The notes beneath the pieces were generated by a model. That model was not told the origin of the DNA and searched no databases. It saw only the letters and a program-made list of their open reading frames with translations. From contig NZ_LGYH01000011.1 in the NCBI RefSeq assembly GCF_001308015.1, forward strand, positions 1 to 64,000: a stretch of DNA of 64,000 nucleotides. The letters run 5' to 3'. A program made the position numbers and the translations under genes. This DNA comes from Neisseria sp. 83E34 (GTDB lineage: Bacteria > Pseudomonadota > Gammaproteobacteria > Burkholderiales > Neisseriaceae). Positions 53,087-62,971 of this stretch are shown in pieces. Position 1 is the stretch's first letter; every line of letters starts with the position of its first letter.

Positions 53087-54940
53087 TCAAACTACCGCGT
53101 TCAAATAATTCAAGCCCAAAACCTGTTTTTCCGGATCCACTTCCGTAACGGCCAGTTTTACCGTGGTTTTCGGCGGAATCTCCAGCGGGATGCCGGTGGC
53201 ACGGGCGACCATGGGCAGGCCGCAGAGGCGTACGATTTCTTCTTTCAATACCAAGCCGTTGATTTCCCTGATGCCTTCCTGCGCGAGATACACCATAGAC
53301 CAATAAGCCTCCATTTCGCGCTGAAAATCATGGTAAATCGTGTAGGTGGATTCGAAATCGCGCATGGCGGCAAACAGCATATTGTCGCCCCGCGCAAAAC
53401 GCGGCTCGGCGCCCGCTTCAATCAGGCTGATAAGCTGCTTTTGGTTGATATAGTCGGCGGCCCGGCGCAGCGGCGAGGTAAACCAACCGTAATGCTGCAC
53501 GCCCATGCCGATGTGAGGTTCGGATTGCGTGCTCATGCGCACTTTGCCGGCGGGCTGCACGCGGAACAAGGCGGGCACTTCGTTTTCATGCAGCATTTTC
53601 GCCCAAGTGCTGTTGGCCAGAATCATCATCTCCGACACCAGCGTGTCAATAGGCGAGCCGCGCTCGCGCACGGTGATTTCTACTTTGCCTGCTTCGTCAA
53701 AACCGATGCCGTAATCATATTGCGGTACCGCTTCGGCATCGTATTTGCCGCGTTGCTTTTGCAGTTCAACGGCCAGCTTGTAAAACCAGATTAAGGCTTT
53801 GTGGTGGGCAAACATGGCTTTGCCTTCGTCATCTAATCCTTTTTGGCTGTTGAAATGCGGCTCGATGGCACCGATGCGCAGGTTTTCGGCAATCTGCACG
53901 CGTTCGATTTTGGTTTGCGGGTTGCTCACATTAAACGCTTCGTCCACATCAAAGTAAATGCTCACCGCAGGCCGCGCTTCGCCTGTGTCGAGGCTGAACG
54001 CGCCAATCCAGTTGTCCGGCAGCATGGTGATTTTGCCTTCCGGAAAATAAGCGGTGCTTTGGCGCTGGAAAATGATTTTTTCAATTTCGCTGCCTTGTGC
54101 CACCGCCAGCGCGGGCGCCGCAATATGGATGCCGATGCGCTTGATGCCGCCGCCGATATCCTGCACAGATAAAGCGTCGTCCACCTCGGTGGTGCTTTCG
54201 TCGTCAATCGAAAAGGCTTCAATGCCTTCGGCCAGCGGCAAAGCGCCCAAATCGGGAATATCAATGGCTGGAAAACCGGTGCCTTGCGGATAGTTTTTCA
54301 GCTCGAAACCTTCGCGCATAAATTGCGCCAGCGATGATACGCCGCCGGTTTTTTTCGCCAGCTCGTAAGGCGAAAGTTTCATGGCGGCAGCGGCTTTGGT
54401 GAAGGCTTTGTAGGTAAGAGACTGCTTATCGGGCGCGTGAAGTATGGTTTTCAGGTCGGCGCCGATTGCTTCGGGCAGGCTGCCCTGCTGTAAAGCTTGC
54501 GACCAGGCTTCCATTTGCGCATCTTGCTGCTTTTTGCGCTCGATGGCCGCCAGCGCCTGCTTGAGTGTTTCTTCCGGTGCGGCTTTAAACACGCCTTTGC
54601 CTTTTTTATAGAAATAAGCGGGTGCGGCATAAAGTGCAATCAGTGTGGCCGCCAGCTCGGTTTTGGTGGGCGTGTGGCCATAATATTCTTCGGCGATGGC
54701 CTCTGCACTGAATTCCTCTTCGCTGCACACTTCCCATAATAAATCGGTATCGATCTGCGCTGCTTCGGCTTCGGCGGTTTCGAGAAAGCCGGCCGGCGGT
54801 GTATCGAATTCGGCAAACACATGAGATGCTTTCACTTTAGCCCGTTTGCCGTGTTGCGTTTCCACCTGATAATGGCTTTCGGTTTTCTGGATAACGGAAG
54901 CGACCTTAAACTGGCCGCTTTCTTCGTAGAATATATTCAT
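53087..54940 (-). CDS. RNase II family exoribonuclease
   Basis: A 617-residue RNB-domain protein predicted to degrade RNA 3' to 5'. The catalytic metal-binding segment is AFSIDDESTTEVDDALSV near residue 235; MLPDNWIGAFSLDTGEARPAVS and RPQPAGKVRMSTQ-like stretches continue the RNB fold, and the C terminus holds a short OB-like domain (VDPEKQVLGLNYL). It differs from classical RNase R by its shorter length. No strong Shine-Dalgarno site is seen. A repeat (52996-53056) lies just beyond its stop. Confidence 0.88.
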   Translation of the reverse strand: MNIFYEESGQFKVASVIQKTESHYQVETQHGKRAKVKASHVFAEFDTPPAGFLETAEAEAAQIDTDLLWEVCSEEEFSAEAIAEEYYGHTPTKTELAATLIALYAAPAYFYKKGKGVFKAAPEETLKQALAAIERKKQQDAQMEAWSQALQQGSLPEAIGADLKTILHAPDKQSLTYKAFTKAAAAMKLSPYELAKKTGGVSSLAQFMREGFELKNYPQGTGFPAIDIPDLGALPLAEGIEAFSIDDESTTEVDDALSVQDIGGGIKRIGIHIAAPALAVAQGSEIEKIIFQRQSTAYFPEGKITMLPDNWIGAFSLDTGEARPAVSIYFDVDEAFNVSNPQTKIERVQIAENLRIGAIEPHFNSQKGLDDEGKAMFAHHKALIWFYKLAVELQKQRGKYDAEAVPQYDYGIGFDEAGKVEITVRERGSPIDTLVSEMMILANSTWAKMLHENEVPALFRVQPAGKVRMSTQSEPHIGMGVQHYGWFTSPLRRAADYINQKQLISLIEAGAEPRFARGDNMLFAAMRDFESTYTIYHDFQREMEAYWSMVYLAQEGIREINGLVLKEEIVRLCGLPMVARATGIPLEIPPKTTVKLAVTEVDPEKQVLGLNYLNAVV

Positions 54941-54981
54941 GTTGGTGTCATTTAATGATTAAGGGCGTGATTTTAACATAA

Positions 54982-55014
54982 TGCCTGTCTGAAAAACCGC
55001 GTTTCAGACAGGCA
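54982..55014 (-). terminator. Uptake-sequence hairpin after gltX
   Basis: Exact pair (54982-54993 and 55003-55014), 9-nt loop, with a third, one-mismatch copy at 55019-55030. It lies past the minus-strand gltX stop at 55117. Confidence 0.55.
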
Positions 55015-55116
55015 TTGTTTCAGACAGGCTTTGCTTGCATGAGCGCTGCTGTATTATTCGAATACATACCGAAACTGCTAAGTATATGTATTCAGAGCGT
55101 TACCCATTTTTCGTAA

Positions 55117-56511
55117 TTACGAGCGGATGCGCGTCAGCACTTCTTCTTTGCCCAGAAGCGCCAACACGGCATCAATGCTCGGGGTTTTGGCGGTGCCGCA
55201 CACAGCCAGGCGCAGCGGCATGCCGAGTTTGCCCATTTTGATGCCTTCGGCGTCGCAGAAGGGTTTGAACAAATCATGAATCGCTTCGGCGTTCCAGTCG
55301 GCCAGACCTTCCAGTTTTTCGGCAAAACGCAGCATGCGCGCGGGGGCGTCTTCGTCCCAATGTTTTTGCACATCGGCTTCCGCGGGCGTGCTTTTTTGGT
55401 AGAAATACACGCATTCGTCGGCCAGCGTGTTCAAATCTTGGGCGCGGTCTTTCACCAGCTCAAGCACATCTTCCAATGCGGGTTTGTCGGTTTCATGAAT
55501 ATCGCGCACCTGCAAACGGGGTTTAACCAATTCGGCCAGTTTTTCGTTAGGTGTTACTTTGATGTGCTCGCTGTTAATCCAGTAGAGTTTTTTCAGGTCC
55601 ATGCGGCTGGGCGAGAGAGAAACGTCTTTCAAATCAAACCATTCGACAAACTGCTGCATGGTGAAAAATTCGTCGTCGCCATGCGCCCAGCCCAAGCGGG
55701 CAAGGTAGTTGAGCATGGCTTCGGGCAAGATGCCCATTTGGCCGAAATCGGTAATGGCTACGGTGTCGCCGCTGCGCTTGGAGATTTTTTTGCCTTGTTC
55801 GTTGAGAATCATCGGCAGGTGACCGTATTCGGGCAATTGGTTGCCCATGGCTTTTAAGATGTTGATTTGTTTGGGCGTGTTGTTAACATGGTCGTCGCCG
55901 CGGATAACGTGGGTAACGCCCATGTCGTGATCGTCCACCACCACGCAGAAGTTGTAGGTGGGCGTGCCGTCGGCGCGGGCGATGATTAAATCGTCGAGCG
56001 CTTCGTTGGGAATGCTGATTTCGCCTTTGACCAAGTCGTTCCACTTGGTTACGCCCTCGGTCGGGGTTTTGAAACGCACCGCGGGTTCTACGCCTTCGGG
56101 TATGGGAGGCAGGGTTTTGCCGGGCTCGGGGCGCCAGCGGCGGTCGTAAGTGGCGGTGCCTTCTTTTTCGGCTTTTTCGCGCATGGCTTCCAGCTCTTCT
56201 TTGCTGCAATAGCAATGGTAGGCATGGCCTTTTTCGAGCAGCTCGGCAATTACTTCTTTATAGCGGCCGAAGCGGCGGGTTTGGAAGATAACGTTGTCGG
56301 CATTGTCGTAATCGAGGCCGACCCATTTCATGCCGTCGAGAATAATGTTGACCGATTCGGCATTGGAGCGCTCCAAATCGGTGTCTTCGATGCGGAGCAG
56401 GAATTCGCCTTTGTGCTTGCGGGCGAACGCCCATGAAAACAAAGCAGTACGCACGCCGCCGATATGCAGATAACCGGTGGGGCTGGGGGCAAAACGGGTT
56501 TTAACGGTCAT
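55117..56511 (-). CDS. gltX: Glutamyl-tRNA synthetase
   Basis: A 464-residue class I synthetase. The HIGH motif is PSPTGYLHIGGVRTALF and the KMSKS-equivalent is KKISKRSGD. The zinc-like cluster segment begins YHCYCSKEELEAMREKAE. The C-terminal anticodon domain is helical and ends in LLGKEEVLTRIRS. GGAGCTG precedes the ATG. Its product is used for protein and tetrapyrrole synthesis. Confidence 0.97.
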   Translation of the reverse strand: MTVKTRFAPSPTGYLHIGGVRTALFSWAFARKHKGEFLLRIEDTDLERSNAESVNIILDGMKWVGLDYDNADNVIFQTRRFGRYKEVIAELLEKGHAYHCYCSKEELEAMREKAEKEGTATYDRRWRPEPGKTLPPIPEGVEPAVRFKTPTEGVTKWNDLVKGEISIPNEALDDLIIARADGTPTYNFCVVVDDHDMGVTHVIRGDDHVNNTPKQINILKAMGNQLPEYGHLPMILNEQGKKISKRSGDTVAITDFGQMGILPEAMLNYLARLGWAHGDDEFFTMQQFVEWFDLKDVSLSPSRMDLKKLYWINSEHIKVTPNEKLAELVKPRLQVRDIHETDKPALEDVLELVKDRAQDLNTLADECVYFYQKSTPAEADVQKHWDEDAPARMLRFAEKLEGLADWNAEAIHDLFKPFCDAEGIKMGKLGMPLRLAVCGTAKTPSIDAVLALLGKEEVLTRIRS

Positions 56512-56735
56512 GATGGCAGCTCCAGTATGTGTGAAAAGGGGTATTTTATAATTTGGGGCACGAATATGCCAGCAATGCAGCGGTTTTGATTCACAGCCGC
56601 ATATCCCCTACAATGGAACCAAACAAGATTTGTGCAGCCTCATTAATATTGGCCGCATAATCAAAAATATCATTCCCATGCTTCAATAAAGCAGCCAGCT
56701 TCGCCCAGCCTGCCAACTATCCCCAGATAATATTT

Positions 56736-58271
56736 ATGAATGCCATTTTGCAAACGCTTCTGGAGCGCAAACATGATTTGTTGACCGCCACTTTCGAGCA
56801 CCTTGTGCTCTCGCTGCTTGCGCTTTTGTGTGCCATCGTGATAGCCGTGCCACTGGCGGTTTGGTTTTCCTCACACAAAAAGCAGGCCGAAGTGGTGTTG
56901 CAGCTCACCAATATCCTGCAAACTATCCCTTCGCTGGCCATGCTCGGCTTGCTGATTCCTTTTGTAGGCATCGGCACGCCGCCGGCTTTGATTGCGCTCA
57001 CGCTTTATGCGCTGCTGCCTATTTTTCAAAACACTTATTTAGGCCTGTCTGAAATCAATGCTTCGGTGCAGGAAGCGGCCACGGCATTCGGTTTGTCGCG
57101 CTGGCAGAAGCTTTTCCGCATCGAGCTGCCGATGGCGCTGCCGGCTATGGTTTCCGGCATACGCACGGCCGCCGTGCTGATTATCGGTACGGCCACACTG
57201 GCTGCGTTAATCGGCGCGGGCGGTTTGGGCAACATCATCCTGCTCGGTATCGACCGCCACAATATGGCGCTGACTTTTATCGGCGCAGTGGCTTCCGCGC
57301 TGCTGGCGGTGGCGGTGAGCGGGTTGGTGTATTGGCTGCAACGGAAAAGAGCGGGCTTTGTGCTGGTGTTGGTGGCGGTAAGTACCGTGTTGCTGCTGGG
57401 CGCGCAATGGTGGAGCAGCCACAGCGGCGGCAAGCAAACCGTGATTGCGGGCAAGCTGGGCAGCGAGCCGGATATTTTAATCAATATGTATAAAATGCTG
57501 ATTGAGGCGGAGAACCCGGAAATCGATGTGGTGTTGAAGCCCAATTTCGGCAAAACCAGTTTTCTTTTCAACGCACTTAAAAGCGGCGAAGTGGATATTT
57601 ATCCCGAGTTTACCGGCACGGTTATCGAAAGCTTGGTGGAGCTGCCTGAAGCCCAGAAAAACCGCCCGCTCAGCCCCGAAGAAACCTATACACTGGCGCG
57701 CCGCTTGATTGCCGAGCAGCACAACTTGCGCCTGTTGCCCGCCATGAAATACCAAAATACTTATACACTCGCGCTGCCGCAGGATTACGCGCGGGCACAC
57801 GGTTTGGTGAATATTTCCGACTTGGCCAAAGTGAAAAACCAAGTACGCGCCGGTTTTACGCTGGAGTTTATCGACCGCAAAGACGGCTACAAAGGCCTGT
57901 CTGAAACCCACCGCATTCCACTCAAACACGTTTCCAGTATCGAGCCGGCTCTGCGTTACACCGCGCTTCAGGAAGGCCGCATCAATCTGGTGGACGCCTA
58001 TTCCACCGATGCCGAAATCCGCCAATACAATCTTTACATGTTAAAAGACGACTTGCGGCTCTTCCGCGCTTATCAGGGCGCGCCGCTGATGAAAGCCGAG
58101 TTTGCCGAGCAAAACCCCGAAATCGTCGGCGCGCTTAACCGTTTGGCAGGCAGAATCAGCGAAGAAGAAATGTCGGAAATGAATTACCGCGTGAAAAACG
58201 GCGGTGAAACGCCGGCACAAGTGGCGGCCGATTATCTGAACAAACACAAACTGCTGGAGCAACAGCCATGA
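56736..58271 (+). CDS. Osmoprotectant/EgtU-type ABC permease fused to substrate-binding domain
   Basis: A 511-residue fusion protein. Residues about 1-230 are an OpuC/ProW-type permease with five to six helices and EAATAFGLSRWQKLFRIELPMALPAMVSGI, the ATPase coupling loop. Residues about 235-511 are a choline/betaine-type binding domain (GKLGSEPDILINMYKMLIE, VDIYPEFTGTV, LVDAYSTDAEIRQYNL). The permease-binding fusion recalls EgtU (ergothioneine) and similar osmoprotectant importers. The ATPase gene overlaps it by 4 bp. Two GGCCTGTCTGAA variants read as GLSE lie inside. Confidence 0.9.
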   Translation: MNAILQTLLERKHDLLTATFEHLVLSLLALLCAIVIAVPLAVWFSSHKKQAEVVLQLTNILQTIPSLAMLGLLIPFVGIGTPPALIALTLYALLPIFQNTYLGLSEINASVQEAATAFGLSRWQKLFRIELPMALPAMVSGIRTAAVLIIGTATLAALIGAGGLGNIILLGIDRHNMALTFIGAVASALLAVAVSGLVYWLQRKRAGFVLVLVAVSTVLLLGAQWWSSHSGGKQTVIAGKLGSEPDILINMYKMLIEAENPEIDVVLKPNFGKTSFLFNALKSGEVDIYPEFTGTVIESLVELPEAQKNRPLSPEETYTLARRLIAEQHNLRLLPAMKYQNTYTLALPQDYARAHGLVNISDLAKVKNQVRAGFTLEFIDRKDGYKGLSETHRIPLKHVSSIEPALRYTALQEGRINLVDAYSTDAEIRQYNLYMLKDDLRLFRAYQGAPLMKAEFAEQNPEIVGALNRLAGRISEEEMSEMNYRVKNGGETPAQVAADYLNKHKLLEQQP

Positions 58272-59197
58272 AGCCGATTATCCAGTTCGACCATGTTGCC
58301 AAGCGCTACGACGGCAAAACCGTTATCAGCGATTTGAATTTAACCATCAACGAAGGCGAGTTTTTCGTGATTGTCGGCCCTTCCGGCAGCGGCAAAACCA
58401 CCACCATGAAAATGATTAACGCGCTGGTCGAGCCGACCGACGGCAACGTGTATTTCAACAACCAACGCATCAAAGACTACGACATCCGCCGCCTGCGCCA
58501 CCGCATCGGTTATGTGTTGCAGCAGATTGCCCTGTTTCCCACCATGACCGTAAAACAGAATATCGAGCTGATACCCGACATCCTCGGCTGGAAAAAAAGC
58601 GAACGCAGCCGCCGCTCTACCGAGCTGCTCGAAATGGTGGGTTTGTCTCCGCAAAAATACGCCCACCGCTATCCGCACGAGCTCTCCGGCGGCGAACAGC
58701 AGCGCATCGGCATCTTGCGCGCCATCGCCGCCAAGCCCGACGTGCTGCTGATGGACGAACCTTTCAGCGCGCTGGACCCGATTTCCCGCAACGCCTTGCA
58801 GGAAATGGTGGCCGAAATCCACCAAAAGCTCGGCACCACCATCGTGTTTGTTACCCACGACATGAACGAAGCCATGCGCTTGGCCGACCGCATCGCCGTG
58901 ATGCAAAACGGCAAGCTCCAGCAAGCGGGCACACCGGAAGAGATTCAAACCCGGCCGGCCAACGAATTCATCCGCTCCTTTTTCCAAAGCACCCGCACCG
59001 ACTACGGCAAAATCAGCGAACTTGCCACACTCGGCCTGCTGCCCCTGAGCGAAGCACCGTTGCCCGAAGTATCACCCGAAGACGGCATCGAAACCCTGTT
59101 TCCCCTGCTCAGCCGCCACGAGCGTGTGCGGGTCGGCAAAAGCGGCGAAATCGACAGCAGGCTGGTGTTCGGCTATTTACATAGCCGAGGGCAATAA
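58268..59197 (+). CDS. Osmoprotectant-type ABC transporter ATPase
   Basis: A 309-residue ATPase partnered with the preceding permease gene; its ATG overlaps the upstream stop (ATGA). Walker A is GPSGSGKTTTMKMI near residue 38, signature LSGGEQQRIGIL, Walker B VLLMDEPFSALDP, and the H-loop is VFVTHDMNEAMRLADRI. The C-terminal extension (about 245-309) is short and lacks a clear CBS pair. It is likely glycine betaine/choline or ergothioneine import. Confidence 0.92.
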   Translation: MKPIIQFDHVAKRYDGKTVISDLNLTINEGEFFVIVGPSGSGKTTTMKMINALVEPTDGNVYFNNQRIKDYDIRRLRHRIGYVLQQIALFPTMTVKQNIELIPDILGWKKSERSRRSTELLEMVGLSPQKYAHRYPHELSGGEQQRIGILRAIAAKPDVLLMDEPFSALDPISRNALQEMVAEIHQKLGTTIVFVTHDMNEAMRLADRIAVMQNGKLQQAGTPEEIQTRPANEFIRSFFQSTRTDYGKISELATLGLLPLSEAPLPEVSPEDGIETLFPLLSRHERVRVGKSGEIDSRLVFGYLHSRGQ

Positions 59198-59215
59198 TGC
59201 TAAAGAACCTTCCAA

Positions 59216-59244
59216 TGCCTGTCTGAAAACTTTTCAGACAGGCA
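59216..59244 (+). terminator. Uptake-sequence hairpin after the ABC ATPase
   Basis: Exact pair (59216-59227 and 59233-59244), 5-nt loop, 19 bp beyond the ATPase stop. Confidence 0.75.
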
Positions 59245-59325
59245 TTGCCTTTGCCTATGCCATTTCTGCGGCACACAGCCGAAAATGTTACAATGCCGTT
59301 TTCACTCAACCATCCAAACCTCATC

Positions 59326-59556
59326 ATGAAAAAAGCCGCCGCCCCCAAATCATTTGAAGAAGCGCTCAAGCGTTTAGAAACGCTCACGCAAGCTATGCAA
59401 AGCAGCGAAATGCCGCTGGAAGAAGCGCTTGCCGCCTACCAAGAAGGCAACGAATTGGTGAAATACTGCCAAGCCAAATTGGCCGAAGTGGAACAGAAGC
59501 TGCAAGTTTTAGATGCGGGCGAGCTGAAGGAGCTGAATCTTGATGCAAGCGAATGA
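59326..59556 (+). CDS. xseB: Exodeoxyribonuclease VII small subunit
   Basis: A 76-residue XseB subunit, which pairs with XseA to degrade single-stranded DNA. The family pattern is [50 protein letters not shown]-like, given here only in part: [30 protein letters not shown] and [12 protein letters not shown]. The start [14 protein letters not shown] is preferred to upstream Mets. The ispA start overlaps the end by 14 bp, so the two are coupled. Confidence 0.93.
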   Translation: MKKAAAPKSFEEALKRLETLTQAMQSSEMPLEEALAAYQEGNELVKYCQAKLAEVEQKLQVLDAGELKELNLDASE

Positions 59557-60436
59557 TTTGAAATTGTGGCAGCAAAAAGCGCAGGCACAAACCGAGCTTG
59601 CGCTTGAGCGTGTGCTGCCTGCAAGCCATACCGTGCCCAACACCCTGCACGAAGCCATGCGTTATGTCACGCTCGGCGGCGGCAAACGCCTGCGCCCGCT
59701 TTTGGTGCTGGCGGCTTCCGAGTTGGGCGAAGCCGATTTTACCGCGGTGGAGCAGGCGATGGCGGCGATTGAAATGGTGCATGTTTATTCGTTGGTGCAC
59801 GACGATATGCCCGCGATGGATAACGACAGCCTGCGCCGCGGCAAGCCGACCTGCCATGTGCAATACGACGAAGCAACCGCGCTTTTGGTAGGTGATGCGC
59901 TGCAAACGCTGGCGTTTGATGTGTTAAGCCGCCCGGCTAATCTGCCCGCTGCGCGCCAGTTAAAAATGGTGGGTGTGTTGGCAAAAGCGTCCGGCAGCCT
60001 CGGTATGGCGGGCGGACAAGCGATCGATTTGGCCAATGTCGGCAAAGCGATGAACCAGGCTGAATTAGAGCAGATGCACGGCTTGAAAACCGGCGCGCTG
60101 ATTCGAGCCGCCGTGATGCTCGGCGCATTGTGTTGCCCGAATCTGAACGATGATGATATGGCACGTTTGGATGGTTATGCCAAAAAACTGGGCTTGGCTT
60201 TTCAAGTGATTGACGATGTGCTCGACTGTGAAGCCGACACCGCCACTTTGGGCAAAACCGCCGGTAAAGATGCGGATAATGATAAACCGACTTATGTAAA
60301 ACTGATGGGCTTGGCCGATGCCCGCGCTTATGCGGAAATGCTGGTTGCCGACGCTGTGTCGTTGTTGGAGCCTTTCGGCGGGAAAGCCGCCCGCTTGCGT
60401 GGCTTGGCTGAATTTGTTACCGCACGCAAAAACTGA
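59543..60436 (+). CDS. ispA: Farnesyl diphosphate synthase
   Basis: A 297-residue polyprenyl synthase that makes farnesyl diphosphate from IPP and DMAPP for quinones and undecaprenol. The first Asp-rich motif is DDMPAMDND near residue 87 and the second is DDVLDCEAD near 224. [11 protein letters not shown] and [10 protein letters not shown] are typical. GGAG lies about 10 nt before the ATG; the start lies within xseB. The xseB-ispA pair is common in proteobacteria. Confidence 0.95.
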   Translation: MQANDLKLWQQKAQAQTELALERVLPASHTVPNTLHEAMRYVTLGGGKRLRPLLVLAASELGEADFTAVEQAMAAIEMVHVYSLVHDDMPAMDNDSLRRGKPTCHVQYDEATALLVGDALQTLAFDVLSRPANLPAARQLKMVGVLAKASGSLGMAGGQAIDLANVGKAMNQAELEQMHGLKTGALIRAAVMLGALCCPNLNDDDMARLDGYAKKLGLAFQVIDDVLDCEADTATLGKTAGKDADNDKPTYVKLMGLADARAYAEMLVADAVSLLEPFGGKAARLRGLAEFVTARKN

Positions 60437-60452
60437 TGCCTGCTTAAAACAA

Positions 60453-60484
60453 TGCCTGTCTGAAAATAAGTTTTCAGACAGGCA
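60453..60484. terminator. Shared bidirectional uptake-sequence terminator
   Basis: Exact pair (60453-60464 and 60473-60484), 8-nt loop, between ispA and pilU. Confidence 0.75.
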
Positions 60485-60516
60485 TTGTTATGAACGGATA
60501 TTAAGGCTTTACTGCT

Positions 60517-61770
60517 TTAAATCAGATTCAAATCGCTGACACGGTCAAACAGATGCTCTGATTTTCCGCCTTCTTCGTGAAGCTGGATGCGCAAACGCAA
60601 GTCGTTGGCGGAGTCCGCCTGACGCAGGGCTTCGTTGTAGTCGATGACGCCGTCGGTGTAGAGCTGGAACAGGTTTTGGTCGAAGGTTTGCATGCCTTCT
60701 TCTGTTGAGCGCTGCATCAATTCTTTAATTGCCATCAATTCGCCTTTGAAAATCAAATCCTGAACAGCGGGCGAGTTAATCAGCAGATCCACAATGGCTG
60801 TGCGGCCCTTGTTGCCTTTTTTCACCACCAAGCGCTGGCCGATGATTCCGGTAAGGTTCATGGCAATATCCACCAATACCTGTTTATGGCGCTCTTCAGG
60901 GTAAAGGTTCATGATGCGCTCAATGGCTTGGTTGGCGTTGGTGGCATGGATGGTGAATACACACAAGTGGCCGGTTTGCGCCAGTTGCAAAGCATATTCC
61001 ATACTTTCTTGAGAACGTACCTCACCGATACACACAACATCAGGTGCCTGACGCATCGCGTTTTGCACCGCCAAATCCCAGCTTTCGGTATCGATGCCGA
61101 CTTCGCGCTGAGTGATGATGCATTTTTTCGGCGTGTGCAGATATTCAATCGGGTCTTCGATGGTAATCATGTGGCCGGGCAGGTTGTGGTTGCGGTGATT
61201 GAGCATCGCAGCCATTGAGGTGGATTTACCGGAGCCTGTTGCGCCTGCCAAAATCAGCATGCCGCGGGATTTCAAAATCAAATCGTTCAATATCGGAGGC
61301 AGGTTCAGCTCTTCTACGGTTGGAATCTCGGTGTTGATGCGGCGCAATACCAAACCAACGCGGCCTTGTTCGTGATAGGCATTTACCCGATAGCGGGTGT
61401 TGCTTTTCGATTGGATGGAATAGTTCAATTCCAATTCGCGTTTGAAGATTTCTTTTTGCTCGTCGTTCATGGTTGAATCGACAATGGCTTTGGTATCTTC
61501 CGCGGTCAGCATCGGCATCGGAACCGGCATCAACTTGCTGTTGAGCTTCATGGCCGGCGGAAAGCCTGCGCTGATGAAAATATCGGATGCGCCCCGGTCT
61601 TCGGCATCAAAACACATTCGGTCTAAAATCGGATGAATGTGTACACCGATGGCCGAAGGGGTGGGTTTCTGTTGGAAAGAAGGGCCGCTTGATGCGATTT
61701 GTTTGTCGGCATAGGCGGCAACCATGCTGCTGAGCAGGTCTTGTAAGTCTTTGTGTGATTGGTCTGACAT
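60517..61770 (-). CDS. pilU: Type IV pilus retraction ATPase PilU
   Basis: A 417-residue PilT-like secretion ATPase. Walker A is LAGATGSGKSTSMAAML, the Asp box TIEDPIEYLHT, Walker B VCIGEVRSQESMEYAL, and the His box VFTIHATNANQAI. PilU acts with PilT as accessory retraction motor and is usually longer at its C terminus, as here. AAGG precedes the ATG. It follows pilT by 24 bp, forming an operon. Confidence 0.95.
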   Translation of the reverse strand: MSDQSHKDLQDLLSSMVAAYADKQIASSGPSFQQKPTPSAIGVHIHPILDRMCFDAEDRGASDIFISAGFPPAMKLNSKLMPVPMPMLTAEDTKAIVDSTMNDEQKEIFKRELELNYSIQSKSNTRYRVNAYHEQGRVGLVLRRINTEIPTVEELNLPPILNDLILKSRGMLILAGATGSGKSTSMAAMLNHRNHNLPGHMITIEDPIEYLHTPKKCIITQREVGIDTESWDLAVQNAMRQAPDVVCIGEVRSQESMEYALQLAQTGHLCVFTIHATNANQAIERIMNLYPEERHKQVLVDIAMNLTGIIGQRLVVKKGNKGRTAIVDLLINSPAVQDLIFKGELMAIKELMQRSTEEGMQTFDQNLFQLYTDGVIDYNEALRQADSANDLRLRIQLHEEGGKSEHLFDRVSDLNLI

Positions 61771-61794
61771 AATATTCTGCCTTGCTGAAACGGG

Positions 61795-62832
61795 TTACGC
61801 GAAGTCGGCATTTTGCGCTTTGGCGCGGGCGGTTTCCGGGCTGATAACGCCTTGGCGAACCAGATTTTGCAGCGCTTGATCCAGTGTTTGCATGCCGTGG
61901 GTTTGGCCGGTTTGCAGCACGGAGCCGATTTGGGCGATTTTGTTTTCGCGGATCAGGTTACGCACGGCAGGGGTGGAAATCATGATCTCATGGGCAGCCA
62001 CACGGCCTTGGCCGTCTTTGGTTTTCAGCAGGGTTTGTGAAATCACGGCACGCAGCGATTCGGAAAGCATGGAGCGAACCATTTCTTTTTCGCCGGCCGG
62101 GAACACGTCCACAATACGGTCAACGGTTTTGGCAGCGCCGGTGGTGTGCAGGGTGCCGAATACCAAGTGACCAGTTTCGGCAGCGGTTAATGCTAGGCCG
62201 ATGGTTTCAGGGTCGCGCATCTCACCCACCAGAATCACGTCAGGGTCTTCACGTAGTGCCGATTTCAGTGCGTTGGCAAAGCTGTGGGTATGTTCGTGCA
62301 GTTCACGCTGGTTAATCAGCGCTTTTTTGCTTTCGTGCACAAACTCGATCGGATCTTCGATGGTGAGGATGTGCGCCGGATGGTTTTCGTTGATGTAGTT
62401 GATCATGGCCGCCAGCGTGGTGGACTTACCGGAACCGGTAGGGCCGGTAACCAGAACTAAGCCGCGCGGGGTATCGGCGATTTTTTGGAAAATACGCGGT
62501 GCTTTGAGGTCTTCCAAAGTCAATACGGTGTTGGGAATGGTACGGAACACGGCAGCCGGGCCGCGGTTAGACATAAACGCGTTCACACGGAAGCGTGCAA
62601 CGTTAGGTAATTCGAATGAAAAGTCGGTTTCCAGATTTTGCTGGTAATTTTTGCGCTGGTGGTCGTTCATTACTGAGGTGATCATGTGCCCCACTTCTTC
62701 TGCGGTCATTTCAGGCAGATTGATGCGGCGAACATCGCCGTGCACACGAATCATGGGCGGCAAACCGGAGCTTAAATGCAAGTCGGATGCTTTGTTTTTT
62801 ACGCCGAAGGCGAGTAAGTCGGTAATTTGCAT
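61795..62832 (-). CDS. pilT: Type IV pilus retraction ATPase PilT
   Basis: A 345-residue hexameric ATPase that depolymerises type IV pili for twitching and DNA uptake. Walker A is VTGPTGSGKSTTLAAM, the Asp box LTIEDPIEFVH, Walker B VILVGEMRDPETI, the His box FGTLHTTGAAKTV, and the C-terminal AIRNLIRE-like retraction motif reads AVRNLIRENKIAQ. The start is MQITDLLAFGVKNKASDLHLS. GAGACC precedes the ATG. pilU follows. Confidence 0.97.
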   Translation of the reverse strand: MQITDLLAFGVKNKASDLHLSSGLPPMIRVHGDVRRINLPEMTAEEVGHMITSVMNDHQRKNYQQNLETDFSFELPNVARFRVNAFMSNRGPAAVFRTIPNTVLTLEDLKAPRIFQKIADTPRGLVLVTGPTGSGKSTTLAAMINYINENHPAHILTIEDPIEFVHESKKALINQRELHEHTHSFANALKSALREDPDVILVGEMRDPETIGLALTAAETGHLVFGTLHTTGAAKTVDRIVDVFPAGEKEMVRSMLSESLRAVISQTLLKTKDGQGRVAAHEIMISTPAVRNLIRENKIAQIGSVLQTGQTHGMQTLDQALQNLVRQGVISPETARAKAQNADFA

Positions 62833-62971
62833 AATGTGGTCTCGTTTTATTAAGATACGTTTGGTGGGCTTTCAGCCACTGAAAAATCCTGCATATTCTA
62901 AATAATCGCGTCCGTTTAGACCATGCAAAAATTGTATTTGCCGGTAAAACGGCGCAAACCGAGGTGAAATC

